From Arthrobacter sp. APC 3897 (GTDB taxonomy: Bacteria > Actinomycetota > Actinomycetes > Actinomycetales > Micrococcaceae): DNA of 64,000 nt. The notes beneath the pieces were generated by a model. The model had not been told where the DNA came from. It worked only from the letters and a program-made list of their open reading frames with translations, and did no database searches. Shown here in pieces: positions 28,480-37,127 of the stretch. The position numbers and the translations under genes are program-made. Positions within the stretch are counted from its first letter, which is position 1. The number at the start of each line of letters is the position of its first letter. Where the stretch lies: contig NZ_JASDDG010000012.1 in NCBI RefSeq assembly GCF_030407495.1, positions 25,939 through 89,938 on the forward strand, in the 5' to 3' direction.

Positions 28480-29411
28480 CCCTTCACCGCTCCGGAAGTG
28501 AGGCCGGAGGAAATGAAGCGCTGCAGGAACAGGAACAGCGCCATGACGGGCAGCGCCGCAAGGACCGCGCCGGCGGAGAACACGCCCCAGGAGCGGGACT
28601 GGCTGTCCCCCACGAAGGAGTACAGGCCCACGGCGAGGGTCTGGGCGTCCGGATCATTCAGGACAATGGAGGCGATCAGGAATTCCCCGGTGGCCGTAAT
28701 GAATGACAGCAGTCCCACGATGGCCAGAATGGGAGTGACCAGGCGCAGGATGATGGTGAAGAAGATCTGTACATGGCTGGCGCCGTCGATGCGGGCCGCC
28801 TCATCCAGGGACTTCGGCACCGTATTGAAGAACCCGTACATCAGGTAGGTGTTCACACCCAGCGCCCCGCCGAGGTAGACCATGATCAGGCCGGTCTGGC
28901 TGCCCAGGCCAAGCCACGGCACGACGTCGGAGATGCCGCTGAGCAGCAGGAAGATGGCAACGACGCCGAGCATCTGCGGAAACATCTGCAGAAGCATCAG
29001 GCTCATCAGTCCGAACCGGCGGCCGGTGAACCGCATCCGGGAGAAGGAGTAGGCTGCCAGGGCGCCGAGGAACACGGTCCCCGCGCTGGTAATCAGCCCG
29101 ACAATGAGCGTGTTCATGAACCACTTGGCAAAAGGCTTCTGCGGATCCGAGAACAGGTCGATGAAGTTGTCGAGCGCAACGGTGGTGAACAGTCCGTTGG
29201 CTGAGACCAGCGTTCCGGTGGGACTGAGTGCTGCGGAGAGTACGTAGGCCAGCGGGAAGAGGGCAAAAACGCCCATGACCACGCCCACGAGGTGGCGCCA
29301 TCCCTTGTCCCGGAACCAGTGGCCAAAGCTCTTGCGCGGCTGTGCAGCGACGGTGCCTGCGGTGCTTTCCGCGGTGCCCTTGCCTGCCGGGGTCAGAGTC
29401 GAATTGCTCAT
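28476..29411 (-). CDS. malG: Maltose-type ABC transporter permease, MalG
   Basis: A 311-residue inner-membrane permease with six transmembrane segments, an N-terminal cytoplasmic tail and the EAA loop EAARIDGASHVQIFFTIILRLVTP that contacts the ATPase. It pairs with malF (overlap of 4 bases) and malE in a transporter for maltose or maltodextrins. No ATPase gene is nearby; a shared MsiK-like ATPase elsewhere is probable, as in Streptomyces. The 3' end overlaps the aldo/keto reductase stop. Confidence 0.93.
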   Translation of the reverse strand: MSNSTLTPAGKGTAESTAGTVAAQPRKSFGHWFRDKGWRHLVGVVMGVFALFPLAYVLSAALSPTGTLVSANGLFTTVALDNFIDLFSDPQKPFAKWFMNTLIVGLITSAGTVFLGALAAYSFSRMRFTGRRFGLMSLMLLQMFPQMLGVVAIFLLLSGISDVVPWLGLGSQTGLIMVYLGGALGVNTYLMYGFFNTVPKSLDEAARIDGASHVQIFFTIILRLVTPILAIVGLLSFITATGEFLIASIVLNDPDAQTLAVGLYSFVGDSQSRSWGVFSAGAVLAALPVMALFLFLQRFISSGLTSGAVKG

Positions 29412-31015
29412 GAGTTCACTTCCTCCAGCGCCTTGGTCTGCCGGAAGCTGACCGCGGAGATGACTGCAACGATGATGAAGATGATGACTGCCAGCGCACT
29501 GGCCAGGCCGTAGTCACGTCCTGACCCCTGGCCGAACGCCACCTTGTAGACCAGCGTGATCAGCAGGTCCGTGGCGCCGATGTCCATGTTGGTGTCGGAG
29601 AACCGCGGGCCGCCGCCGGTGAGCATGAAGATCACGTTGAAGTTGTTGAAGTTGAAGGCAAATGTGGAGATCAGCAGCGGAGCGGTGGAGACCAGCAGCA
29701 GCGGCAGCTTGATGGAGCGGAAGATCCGCCAGGCCGAGGCGCCGTCCATGCGTGCTGCTTCGTTGACGTCATCCGGCAGCGACTGCAGGGCTCCGGTGCA
29801 GACCAGGAACATATAGGGGAAGCCCAGCCAGGTGTTCACCAGCAGCACGCTGAACTTGGCCAGCCAGGGATCGGTTAGCCAGGGGATGTCCGCTCCGCCG
29901 AAGAGTGTTTCGTTGATAAAGCCGAATTCCTGGTTGAGCATTCCGGACCACACCAGTCCGGCCAGGAACGCCGGGAACGCGTAGGGCAGAATCATGATGG
30001 TGCGGTAGATCTTCTTGCCGCGCAGGTTCGGGTGGTTGAACGTCAGTGCCAGGAACAGGCCCAGTCCGAAACAGAGCAGAACCGATCCCAGGGCGAAGGT
30101 GAAGGTCCAGAGAATGACACTGACCAGGGGGCCGCGCAGATCAGGATCGGTGAAGGCACGCTCGAAGTTCTCGAAGCCCACGCCCACCTTCCAACCGGTC
30201 GGCAGCCGCTCGCCGCTGTCCGAGACATAGGAGCCCTCGCCGCCGTCGGCGTAGACCACGCCGGTCTCCGTGTCAGTGAAAGTGTCAGCCGCCTCGTCAT
30301 ACACCAGGACCGGTTTGAAGACGTAGGCGTTGGAACCGTCGGCGGTCTGCAGGATGCCGTCGTCGAGGTCTTCCGAAAGCGGAACCTTGATGGCGGTGAT
30401 TTCCTGCTGGACGGACAACAGTTCGTTGAAGTTCAGGGTCCGGTAGCCGTCCGCGCCAACGGCTTTGCCGGTTCCGCCGATTTCGGCGTCTTCAACGTCC
30501 TCCAGCGGTTCGCCGGTGGTGCCGATGCGGACGCCGCCGTCGGGATCCGTGACCAGCAGCGACAGGACGTCATCCTTTTCCACCACCGACACCTGGTACG
30601 CCGGCGAATCCGGAACGCGCTTCTGCGCACTCATGGAAATGGAGGAAATGGCATCCTCCTTGGTGCTGTTGTGTCCGTCGCCGTAGTTGGTGAAGGCCAC
30701 GTAGCCGCTGTACACCACCACAAAAACCTGAAAGACGAGCAGGAACAGGACGCCGGGAGCCAGGTATTTGGCCGGCAGCCCGCCGCGGCGCAGGTAGATC
30801 CAGTTGATGAGGACCGTCACGGCGGTGGCAACGGCGAGAATCAGCCATTTCTCATTCATGAACAGGGCCATGAGGACGTATACGGCAAACGCATCCGTCA
30901 GGCCCAGGAGCAGGATCTTCGCGAGCAGTCCCGCTGTTGAATCCGGGCTGCGGCGGGTTTTCTTCTGCGGTGCGGAAGTACGGGAGCGGACAGGGGTGTC
31001 CAGCTGGTCAACCAT
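29408..31015 (-). CDS. malF: Maltose-type ABC transporter permease, MalF
   Basis: A 535-residue permease, long because of two extra N-terminal helices and an extracytoplasmic loop of about 170 residues (about 115-285) between helices 3 and 4, comparable to the P2 loop of E. coli MalF that touches the binding protein. The EAA loop is EAARMDGASAWRIFRSIKLPLL. ATG 31015 follows AAGGAG. It is the middle gene of malE-malF-malG, separated from malE by two strong RNA hairpins. Confidence 0.93.
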   Translation of the reverse strand: MVDQLDTPVRSRTSAPQKKTRRSPDSTAGLLAKILLLGLTDAFAVYVLMALFMNEKWLILAVATAVTVLINWIYLRRGGLPAKYLAPGVLFLLVFQVFVVVYSGYVAFTNYGDGHNSTKEDAISSISMSAQKRVPDSPAYQVSVVEKDDVLSLLVTDPDGGVRIGTTGEPLEDVEDAEIGGTGKAVGADGYRTLNFNELLSVQQEITAIKVPLSEDLDDGILQTADGSNAYVFKPVLVYDEAADTFTDTETGVVYADGGEGSYVSDSGERLPTGWKVGVGFENFERAFTDPDLRGPLVSVILWTFTFALGSVLLCFGLGLFLALTFNHPNLRGKKIYRTIMILPYAFPAFLAGLVWSGMLNQEFGFINETLFGGADIPWLTDPWLAKFSVLLVNTWLGFPYMFLVCTGALQSLPDDVNEAARMDGASAWRIFRSIKLPLLLVSTAPLLISTFAFNFNNFNVIFMLTGGGPRFSDTNMDIGATDLLITLVYKVAFGQGSGRDYGLASALAVIIFIIVAVISAVSFRQTKALEEVNS

Positions 31016-31037
31016 CGGGGTTCTCCTTGAACCGGTT

Positions 31038-31080
31038 CGGGCCGGGACGCCGCTCAGAAACTGGGCGGCGTCCCGGCCCG
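31038..31080 (-). other. Very stable intercistronic hairpin before malF
   Basis: A perfect 16-base stem, CGGGCCGGGACGCCGC (31038-31053) with its complement at 31065-31080, encloses an 11-base loop. No U-tract follows on the minus strand, so it is more likely an RNA-stability or attenuation element than a terminator. It ends 22 bases before the malF start. Confidence 0.85.
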
Positions 31081-31088
31081 GATACCTT

Positions 31089-31114
31089 GCCCGCCGGCGT
31101 ATGCACCGGCGGGC
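31089..31114 (-). other. Second intercistronic hairpin after malE
   Basis: A 9-base stem GCCCGCCGG (31089-31097) with CCGGCGGGC (31106-31114) closes an 8-base loop, 31 bases after the malE stop. Together with the next hairpin it would protect the malE message and lower malF-malG expression. Confidence 0.8.
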
Positions 31115-31144
31115 GTGTCTATCTCAGGTGCGGCTGATGCCGGA

Positions 31145-32431
31145 CTACTTGGCGATCTTGGCTTCGACGTTGCTGACCATCTTTGCCCAGGACTCTGCGG
31201 GATCGCCCTGGCCCTTGATCAGGGCAAGCTCGGTGCCGCCCCAGTCAGCCCAAACGGCACCCATTTCCGGGATGGCCGGCATGGGGACGCCGTCGGCACC
31301 GATCTTGCCGAAGGCTTCAACGATCGGATCTTCGGCAGCCTTCTCAAAGGATGCGGTCAGGGCCGGCGGACGTCCGCCGCCTTCGAACATGGCGTCCTGG
31401 ACGGCCTCGGTGGTCAGGTAGTTCAGGGCAAACTCAGTGGCGGCCAGGGAGTTCTGGCTCTTGGAGCTGATGAAGAAGCCGTTCACACCGATGAAGGGCT
31501 GCGCGGGCTGGTCACCGGCGGTGGGAAGCGGGTCGACGACGACGTTGATCCCGGCTTCCTGGGCCAGCGGCACGTTCCACGGACCGGTCAGGAAGTACGG
31601 GGACGCTCCGGCGTTGAACTTCTCCTTGGCGATGTCCGCGGTGATGTTGGAGTTCAGGATGCCTGCGCCGCCTTCGCCCCATTCCTTCACCTTGGCTGCG
31701 AAGGCAGCACCGTTTTCGTTGCCCAGCTCCAGCTTGGAGGCGTCGTAGCCGCCGTTCTCGTCAGTTCCGAAGACGGGGACACCCATGGAGGTCTGGAACG
31801 GGTACAGGTGGTACGGATCGCCCTGCTTGGGGTCCATGCCCACCAGGAACGGGAACTCGGCACCGTTTTCGACGGCAGCCTTGCCGTTGGCGATGACTTC
31901 GTCCATGGTGGTTGCCGGCTCGGGAACCAGGTCCGCGTTGCGCAGCAGGCCAATGTTTTCGATGGAGTAGGGAACACCGTAGGTGCTGCCCTCATACGTC
32001 ATGGCAGCAACGGAGGATTCCTGGAATTCTGCGGCCTTGTCGCCCAGCTCGATCGGTGCGATCACGCCGTTCTGGACGAACTTGCCCAGCCAGTCGTGCG
32101 GGCCGACGATGAGGTCCGGACCCTTGCCGGTGGGAACCTGGGTGATGAAGTCATCGGAAACCTGCTCGAAGTCCTTGGTCACCAGCTTGATTTCAATGCC
32201 GGTGTCTTCCTTGAACCGGGCAGTGACATCGGTGAGGGCCGGCGAACGCTCCGCGTCAACCCACATGGTGAGGGTGGTGGCGCCGGCGCTGGCAAGATCG
32301 GTGGAGTCCGAGCTTTCGGCAGCGTCGCCGCCGCCGCAGGCGCTGAGGACAAGGGCAGCGGTGACCGAAACGGCCCCGAGAGCGAAGGAACGGCGGCCAA
32401 ACGCCGTCGTACCCGTGGTGTGCACCTTCAT
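31145..32431 (-). CDS. malE: Maltose/maltodextrin-binding lipoprotein, MalE
   Basis: A 428-residue extracellular solute-binding protein. The signal peptide ends in the lipobox LSAC (C32). The mature protein has the two-lobe family 1 pattern (TTLTMWVDAERSPALTDVTARFKEDTGIEIKL; KGPDLIVGPHDWLGKFVQNGVIAPIE; PYFLTGPWNVPLAQEAGINV). The EDTGIEIK and GPDLI motifs fit maltodextrin-type binding proteins. ATG 32431 follows AGGAGAGG. It heads the malEFG operon and faces a shared regulatory region with the divergent glucosidase. Confidence 0.93.
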   Translation of the reverse strand: MKVHTTGTTAFGRRSFALGAVSVTAALVLSACGGGDAAESSDSTDLASAGATTLTMWVDAERSPALTDVTARFKEDTGIEIKLVTKDFEQVSDDFITQVPTGKGPDLIVGPHDWLGKFVQNGVIAPIELGDKAAEFQESSVAAMTYEGSTYGVPYSIENIGLLRNADLVPEPATTMDEVIANGKAAVENGAEFPFLVGMDPKQGDPYHLYPFQTSMGVPVFGTDENGGYDASKLELGNENGAAFAAKVKEWGEGGAGILNSNITADIAKEKFNAGASPYFLTGPWNVPLAQEAGINVVVDPLPTAGDQPAQPFIGVNGFFISSKSQNSLAATEFALNYLTTEAVQDAMFEGGGRPPALTASFEKAAEDPIVEAFGKIGADGVPMPAIPEMGAVWADWGGTELALIKGQGDPAESWAKMVSNVEAKIAK

Positions 32432-32561
32432 TGGTGTACCTCTCCTAGATTTTCAATGGTGTCAGGCTGTCTCAGGCAGCGCCCGGTTCTCCGCTGTGCT
32501 GTTGAAGCGCAGGGAACAGGAGCAAACGGAGAGTCTCCGCCGGGACCTAAGTATGGAGAAA

Positions 32562-32577
32562 GTGTAAGCGCGTACAC
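32562..32577. promoter_or_regulatory. LacI-family operator (malE side)
   Basis: GTGTAAGCGCGTACAC is a 16-base palindrome with one mismatched pair around the core GCGC, resembling the LacI/GalR family operator TGTAAGCGCTTACA. It lies 131 bases upstream of the malE start. Confidence 0.7.
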
Positions 32578-32579
32578 CC

Positions 32580-32595
32580 TGTGCGTCCAATCACA
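32580..32595. promoter_or_regulatory. CRP/GlxR-like site next to the LacI operator
   Basis: TGTGCGTCCAATCACA fits the CRP pattern TGTGA-N6-TCACA with one mismatch (C for A). It begins 3 bases after the LacI operator, suggesting joint control by carbon status and inducer. Confidence 0.55.
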
Positions 32596-32696
32596 GATCG
32601 GCATCACACTAGGTAGTGGGCTGCGACACCGTCTCAGTGTGGGCCTTAGCGCGAAACGGGCGGATTCGTCAGCAATCTTAGCGTTGGATGACCTTG

Positions 32697-32710
32697 TGGA
32701 AGCGTTTTCA
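32697..32710. promoter_or_regulatory. LacI-family operator (glucosidase side)
   Basis: TGGAAGCGTTTTCA resembles the cre/LacI consensus TGWAANCGNTNWCA with one mismatch. It lies 33 bases upstream of the glucosidase start, where a bound repressor would block transcription. Confidence 0.65.
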
Positions 32711-32743
32711 TTTATCGCCCTCAGTGCCTCTAGGATGGCTCCC

Positions 32744-34468
32744 ATGCTCAGCGACGTTATCTCCACCCCTGGCCCTGATGCCTCCTCCGCCCTTGTCCCC
32801 CTTCACGCTGCCTCCAGCGAGCATGAACGCCAGTGGTGGCGCTCATCAGTCATCTATCAGGTGTATCCGCGCTCTTTCCGCGATCTGAGCGGCGACGGCA
32901 TCGGCGACCTGCCGGGCATCACCGCCGAGATGGCCTCGCTGGCGGAGCTGGACATTGATGCACTGTGGCTTTCACCGTTCTACCGGTCGCCGCAGAATGA
33001 CGCCGGATACGACGTGGCTGACTACTGCTCCGTCGATCCCCTGTTCGGAACGCTGGACGATTTCGATGCCCTCGTTAACGCGGCGTCCGGCCACGGAATC
33101 CGGATCATCGTGGATCTGGTGCCCAACCACTGTTCCAGCGAACACGCACTTTTCCAGGCAGCGCTGGCCGCTCCGGAGAATTCACCCGAGCGTGACATGT
33201 TCATTTTCCGTGACGGAACCGGTGAAAACGGTGACGCTCCGCCCAACAACTGGCAGTCCCATTTCGGCGGATCGGCCTGGACCCGAACCATCAATACTGA
33301 CGGCACTCCCGGCCAGTGGTACCTGCACCTGTTTGACTCCAGCCAGCCCGACTTTAACTGGGACAACCCCGCCGTTCGTTCGGAGTTCGAGCGCGTGCTG
33401 CGCTTCTGGCTGGACCGCGGTGTCGGCGGCTTCCGGGTGGACGTTGCCCATGCCCTGATCAAGAAGTCCGGCCTCCCGGACTGGGGCGGACGTGCCGACG
33501 GCTGCTCCTCCGAGGGTTTCCCGGGACACGAGGCACCGATGTTTGGCCAGCCGGAGGTCCACGACATCTTCCGTTCGTGGCGCAAGCTGCTGGAGGAGTA
33601 CGACGGCGAACGCGTCCTGTGTGCCGAAGCCACCATTGATCCGCTGGACCGGCTCTCCGACTGGGTACGCTCCGATGAGATGCATCAGACGTTCAACTTC
33701 GCTTACCTGAACCACAGCTGGAACGCCGGCGCCGTGCGCCACGTCGTCGGCTCCTCGCTGGAGGCCTTCGACAAGGTGGGAGCGCCCACCACCTGGGTTC
33801 TGTCCAACCATGACGTCGTCCGCCATGCCTCCCGGTTCGGCATCGAGGGCCATCAGGAGCGTCCGGGTGACGGGCTGGGCCCGGAAGACCCGCAGCCCAA
33901 TTACGAACTCGGGCTGTCCCGGGCCCGCGCTGCAACTCTGCTGATGCTGGCGCTGCCCGGCGGCGTTTATCTGTACCAGGGTGAAGAACTGGGCCTGCCG
34001 GACCACACCACCATGCCGCATGACTTCCGCCAGGACCCCAGCTATCACCGCACGGGTGGGGCACGGCTGGGCCGTGACGGCTGCCGCGTTCCGCTGCCGT
34101 GGCACGCGGCCGCTGACAGCTTCGGCTTCAGCAGCACCGGCTCCGCGTGGCTCCCCCAGCCTGCCGACTGGGCCGCACTGGCCCGGGATGCCCAGCGCGA
34201 GGATCCGGCGTCAACACTGAACCTGTACCGCAGCGCGCTGGCGGTCCGCCGGGAGTATGCCCTGGGCGCCGGTTCCCTGGCATGGTGGCCCGACGTCGAC
34301 GGTGAATCTGTTGTTGCCTTCGTGAACGGCAACGTTCTGGTGGTGCTCAACATGGGCAGCGAGCCGGTGGACCTTCCTTCGGGCGAGGTGCTGGTCGCCA
34401 GTGAAGCGGGAGCTGCCGCCGAAGGAATCCTGGCGCCCAACCACGGCGTCTGGCTCCGGCTAAGCTAA
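32744..34468 (+). CDS. GH13 alpha-glucosidase
   Basis: A 574-residue cytoplasmic glycoside hydrolase family 13 enzyme, probably splitting maltose, isomaltose or maltodextrins taken up by malEFG. The four conserved regions are DLVPNH (124-129), GFRVDVAHAL with nucleophile D233, LCAEAT with acid/base E295, and SNHDVV with D357. ATG 32744 is preferred because AGGA lies 8 bases upstream; ATG 32735 is an alternative. A longer open frame extends upstream but runs antisense to malE and is not coding. A perfect hairpin follows the stop. Confidence 0.93.
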   Translation: MLSDVISTPGPDASSALVPLHAASSEHERQWWRSSVIYQVYPRSFRDLSGDGIGDLPGITAEMASLAELDIDALWLSPFYRSPQNDAGYDVADYCSVDPLFGTLDDFDALVNAASGHGIRIIVDLVPNHCSSEHALFQAALAAPENSPERDMFIFRDGTGENGDAPPNNWQSHFGGSAWTRTINTDGTPGQWYLHLFDSSQPDFNWDNPAVRSEFERVLRFWLDRGVGGFRVDVAHALIKKSGLPDWGGRADGCSSEGFPGHEAPMFGQPEVHDIFRSWRKLLEEYDGERVLCAEATIDPLDRLSDWVRSDEMHQTFNFAYLNHSWNAGAVRHVVGSSLEAFDKVGAPTTWVLSNHDVVRHASRFGIEGHQERPGDGLGPEDPQPNYELGLSRARAATLLMLALPGGVYLYQGEELGLPDHTTMPHDFRQDPSYHRTGGARLGRDGCRVPLPWHAAADSFGFSSTGSAWLPQPADWAALARDAQREDPASTLNLYRSALAVRREYALGAGSLAWWPDVDGESVVAFVNGNVLVVLNMGSEPVDLPSGEVLVASEAGAAAEGILAPNHGVWLRLS

Positions 34469-34474
34469 TTCCTG

Positions 34475-34500
34475 CGGCACCGGGCTTCGGCCCGGTGCCG
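34475..34500 (+). terminator. Hairpin after the alpha-glucosidase gene
   Basis: An 11-base perfect stem CGGCACCGGGC (34475-34485) and GCCCGGTGCCG (34490-34500) with a stable TTCG loop begins 6 bases after the stop. There is no T-run after it, so it is a partial terminator or an RNA-stabilising element between the glucosidase and LacI genes. Confidence 0.65.
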
Positions 34501-34599
34501 TACACCCGATTCACTGCCGGCTGCCGGCCGGTTCCGTGTACCGCGGCCGGCCAAGCCGTCATCCGCCGCTGCAAAAGCCGATCCGAGGAGAACCGAACC

Positions 34600-35619
34600 G
34601 TGGCAGGCATCAAAGATGTGGCCGCACGTGCCGGAGTTTCATCGGCAACGGTTTCGCGTACCCTCAGCGGCAACGGGAAGGTGTCCGAGTCAACGCGCCG
34701 AAAGGTTCAGGAGGCCGCGGATGAGCTGGGCTACGTGCTGTCCTACAACGCGTCGTCGCTGGCGTCGGGGCGGAGCCGGAACATCGGAATTGTCATGCCC
34801 ACCGTGGGCCGCTGGTATTTCTCCCAGGTTCTCGAAGGTGCTGCGGCAGCGCTCATCGATGCCGGCTATGATCTGACGCTCTACAACACCAGTGACGGTC
34901 CAGGTCACCGCGAGAGCGTGTTGACGGAGATGCTGCGCCGCAAGAGGCTCGACGCGGTAATAGCGGTGGCCCTAAAACTCACGGACGAGGAACTCTCCCA
35001 GCTGCACGCTGTGGGGAAGCCCATTGTCGCCATCGGCGGGCCGCTGCCCGGGACCCCCACCATCCGTGTGGACGAGGCCGGCATATCCATGCTGGCCACC
35101 GATCATCTGATCTCGCTGGGCCACACCCGGATTGCCCATATTGGCGGCGGTGAAGAGCTCGAACGCGATTTCCGAATGGGGAGCACCCGCCGTGACGGCT
35201 ATGAGCGGGCCATGGCACGGGCAGGCTTGGAATGCCTGCACATCAACAGTCCGAACTTCTCCGTGGCCAGCGGCATGGAGGCTGCCAAGAGCCTTCTGGC
35301 GGCACCCCACAACCGTCCCACCGGCATCTTCTGCGCCTCCGATGAACTCGCTATCGGGACCATCCTCGCGTCCAGGAGCCTGGGACTGCGGGTTCCTGAA
35401 GACTTGTCCGTCATCGGCATTGACGGGCACGAGCTCGGGGAAGTTTTCGGCTTGACCACCGTCAGCCAGGATCCGAAGGGGCAGGGGGCCGCCGCCGTCG
35501 AAGCGGTGTTGTCGCTGCTGGCGAAGAAACCGCTGGAAGCCGATTGGATCCAGCGGTTCTACCCCACCGGCTTCGTTGTCCGCTCCAGCACCTCGGTCCC
35601 CTCAGAGCTGCGCCGCTGA
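34600..35619 (+). CDS. LacI-family transcriptional regulator of the maltose locus
   Basis: A 339-residue repressor with an N-terminal helix-turn-helix (4-24, IKDVAARAGVSSATVSRTLSG), the hinge helix region KVQEAADELGYVLS, and a periplasmic-binding-protein-like effector domain (55-335). GTG 34600 has GAGGAG ten bases upstream. It follows the alpha-glucosidase in the same direction and most likely controls malEFG and the glucosidase through the operators at 32562 and 32697, with a maltose-type sugar as inducer. Confidence 0.93.
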   Translation: MAGIKDVAARAGVSSATVSRTLSGNGKVSESTRRKVQEAADELGYVLSYNASSLASGRSRNIGIVMPTVGRWYFSQVLEGAAAALIDAGYDLTLYNTSDGPGHRESVLTEMLRRKRLDAVIAVALKLTDEELSQLHAVGKPIVAIGGPLPGTPTIRVDEAGISMLATDHLISLGHTRIAHIGGGEELERDFRMGSTRRDGYERAMARAGLECLHINSPNFSVASGMEAAKSLLAAPHNRPTGIFCASDELAIGTILASRSLGLRVPEDLSVIGIDGHELGEVFGLTTVSQDPKGQGAAAVEAVLSLLAKKPLEADWIQRFYPTGFVVRSSTSVPSELRR

Positions 35620-35734
35620 GCCCTTCCCGTGCCCGGCTGGCAGCTGGGGCTGCACCCTCGTTATGCCGCGAAAAGCGTGCTTGACTTGAACCTCAGCCAA
35701 CCAGTTCTGCTGCCCGAGGGATACCGCCGCGCCC

Positions 35735-36100
35735 ATGACCCCTTTTCTCTGGATCCCGCAGATAGTCCTGGCCCTCATGTTCGTGGGAATCGGAGGGCTG
35801 CGCCTGACCCGCCCCGCACCCTCCCTGAGGAGACTGCCTTGGACTGACGGTTATTCTCCCGGAACAATCCGAACCTTGGGCGCGGTGGAACTTATTGCCG
35901 GTATTTGTATCCTGGCCCCGGGAATACTGGGGTGGCCGTCCCTCGTGACAGCCGCAGCTGCAGCCTGTTTGGCCGCGCTGATGTCCCTGGCAGTCCTCTT
36001 GCACGTGCGGCAGGGCCAGCAGCAGGCCGCGGTGCTTCCGGCTATCCTGCTGGTGATGGCCGGAATTGTGTTGTGGGGCCGGCTGGATCAAATGATGTGA
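35735..36100 (+). CDS. DoxX-like membrane protein
   Basis: A 121-residue protein with four predicted transmembrane helices: MTPFLWIPQIVLALMFVGIGGLRL, GTIRTLGAVELIAGICILAPGIL, LVTAAAAACLAALMSLAVLLHV and AVLPAILLVMAGIVLWG. Size and helix pattern fit the DoxX-like family, whose members act in membrane redox or are of unknown role. A coiled-coil protein gene starts 31 bases downstream and may share the transcript. Confidence 0.8.
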   Translation: MTPFLWIPQIVLALMFVGIGGLRLTRPAPSLRRLPWTDGYSPGTIRTLGAVELIAGICILAPGILGWPSLVTAAAAACLAALMSLAVLLHVRQGQQQAAVLPAILLVMAGIVLWGRLDQMM

Positions 36101-36131
36101 CGAACTGACCAACCGATGTAGGTGGAATGGC

Positions 36132-37085
36132 ATGCCGGACCTGGCTCAGGCCGTAGCGGAACTGTACGCGCTGATGCCCGACACGTTCACCGCTGCCAGA
36201 AACAATCTGGCCGCACAGGCCACAAAGTCCGGAGACAAGGAGCTGGGCAGGGCGGTGCGGGCCTTGCCCAAGCCCTCTGCCGGAGCGTGGCTGGTGAACA
36301 TGTTGGCCCTGCACCGGCCTGAGCTCATCTCTGAAGTTTTGGAGCTTGGGGCTGTGCTGCGCGAAGCCCAGGACGACATGGACCAGCAGCAGCTGCGGCG
36401 GCTCAGCGGAGAGCGTCAGCGCCTGCTGCGTTCTGCCGCCCGGGATGCGCGCAGCCTCGCGGAAGAACTGGGCCGACCCGTCAGTGCGGCGGTAGGTGCC
36501 GAAGTGGAACAAACGTTGTGGGCAGCCATGACCGACGCCGATGCTGCCGCCGCTGCAGCCAGCGGCCAGCTGGTACACGGGCTGGAAGCCAATGGCTGGG
36601 ACCCCGTGAACGTCGAGGGGTCCGTAGCCGATCCGGCATCGGTCCGGCCGCTCTCTGCCAGCGGCGGCCGGCAGCGCAAATCTGCGTCCAAGTCCGATAC
36701 TGGGTCCGGTACGGGGTCCAGCCCAGGGTCCAGCTCCGGCGGAACACCGGTCGCCAAGAAGAAATCTGCAGGTAGCGCCGCGGCTGCACGAGCACTCCGA
36801 GCGGCCAAAACCTCCTTGGATGATGCCCGGCGGGAGGCTGGGAAAGCCGAAGAATCGCTGCGGGCTGCACAGGAAGAAGTCGATGCTGTCGCCGCCCGCC
36901 GCGATGAGCTGACTGATGAAATTGACGATCTACGGGACAGGATCCGCGAACTGGAACACGAAGTGGCAGCAACCGACCGGCGCGCCGGCACACTGGAACG
37001 GGCCCGTGACGGTGCCCGCCGAACAGCCCGAGCGGCACGCCGAGCAGTTGAGAAAGCACAAACCAAACTTGACGATCTGGGCTGA
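36132..37085 (+). CDS. Coiled-coil protein of unknown function
   Basis: A 317-residue soluble protein of a type common in Actinobacteria. The N-terminus (residues 1-60: PDLAQAVAELYALMPDTFTAARNNLAAQATKSG...VRALPKPSAGAWLVNML) is conserved; a Ser/Gly/Lys linker (about 175-215) leads to a long coiled coil rich in Ala, Arg, Glu and Asp (about 220-317) ending KAQTKLDDLG. ATG 36132 is preceded by GTAGGTGGA. No enzyme motif is visible. It follows the DoxX-like gene by 31 bases. Confidence 0.72.
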   Translation: MPDLAQAVAELYALMPDTFTAARNNLAAQATKSGDKELGRAVRALPKPSAGAWLVNMLALHRPELISEVLELGAVLREAQDDMDQQQLRRLSGERQRLLRSAARDARSLAEELGRPVSAAVGAEVEQTLWAAMTDADAAAAAASGQLVHGLEANGWDPVNVEGSVADPASVRPLSASGGRQRKSASKSDTGSGTGSSPGSSSGGTPVAKKKSAGSAAAARALRAAKTSLDDARREAGKAEESLRAAQEEVDAVAARRDELTDEIDDLRDRIRELEHEVAATDRRAGTLERARDGARRTARAARRAVEKAQTKLDDLG

Positions 37086-37127
37086 CAGATAGCGGGCTGG
37101 AAGGGCGCCAGACTAGAAGAGTTACAG

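Larger units (their letters stand above)
32432..32743. promoter_or_regulatory. Divergent malE / alpha-glucosidase control region
   Basis: This 312-base gene-free stretch separates the divergent malE and GH13 genes. It contains two LacI-family-like palindromes and a CRP/GlxR-like site (annotated separately). I see no other gene in it. The LacI gene downstream of the glucosidase is the expected regulator. Confidence 0.75.

Noticed and set aside
31115-32743. An upstream extension of the alpha-glucosidase frame to 1117 codons.
   Set aside because: The extension lies antisense to malE and crosses the control region; the GH13 family begins at about 32744.
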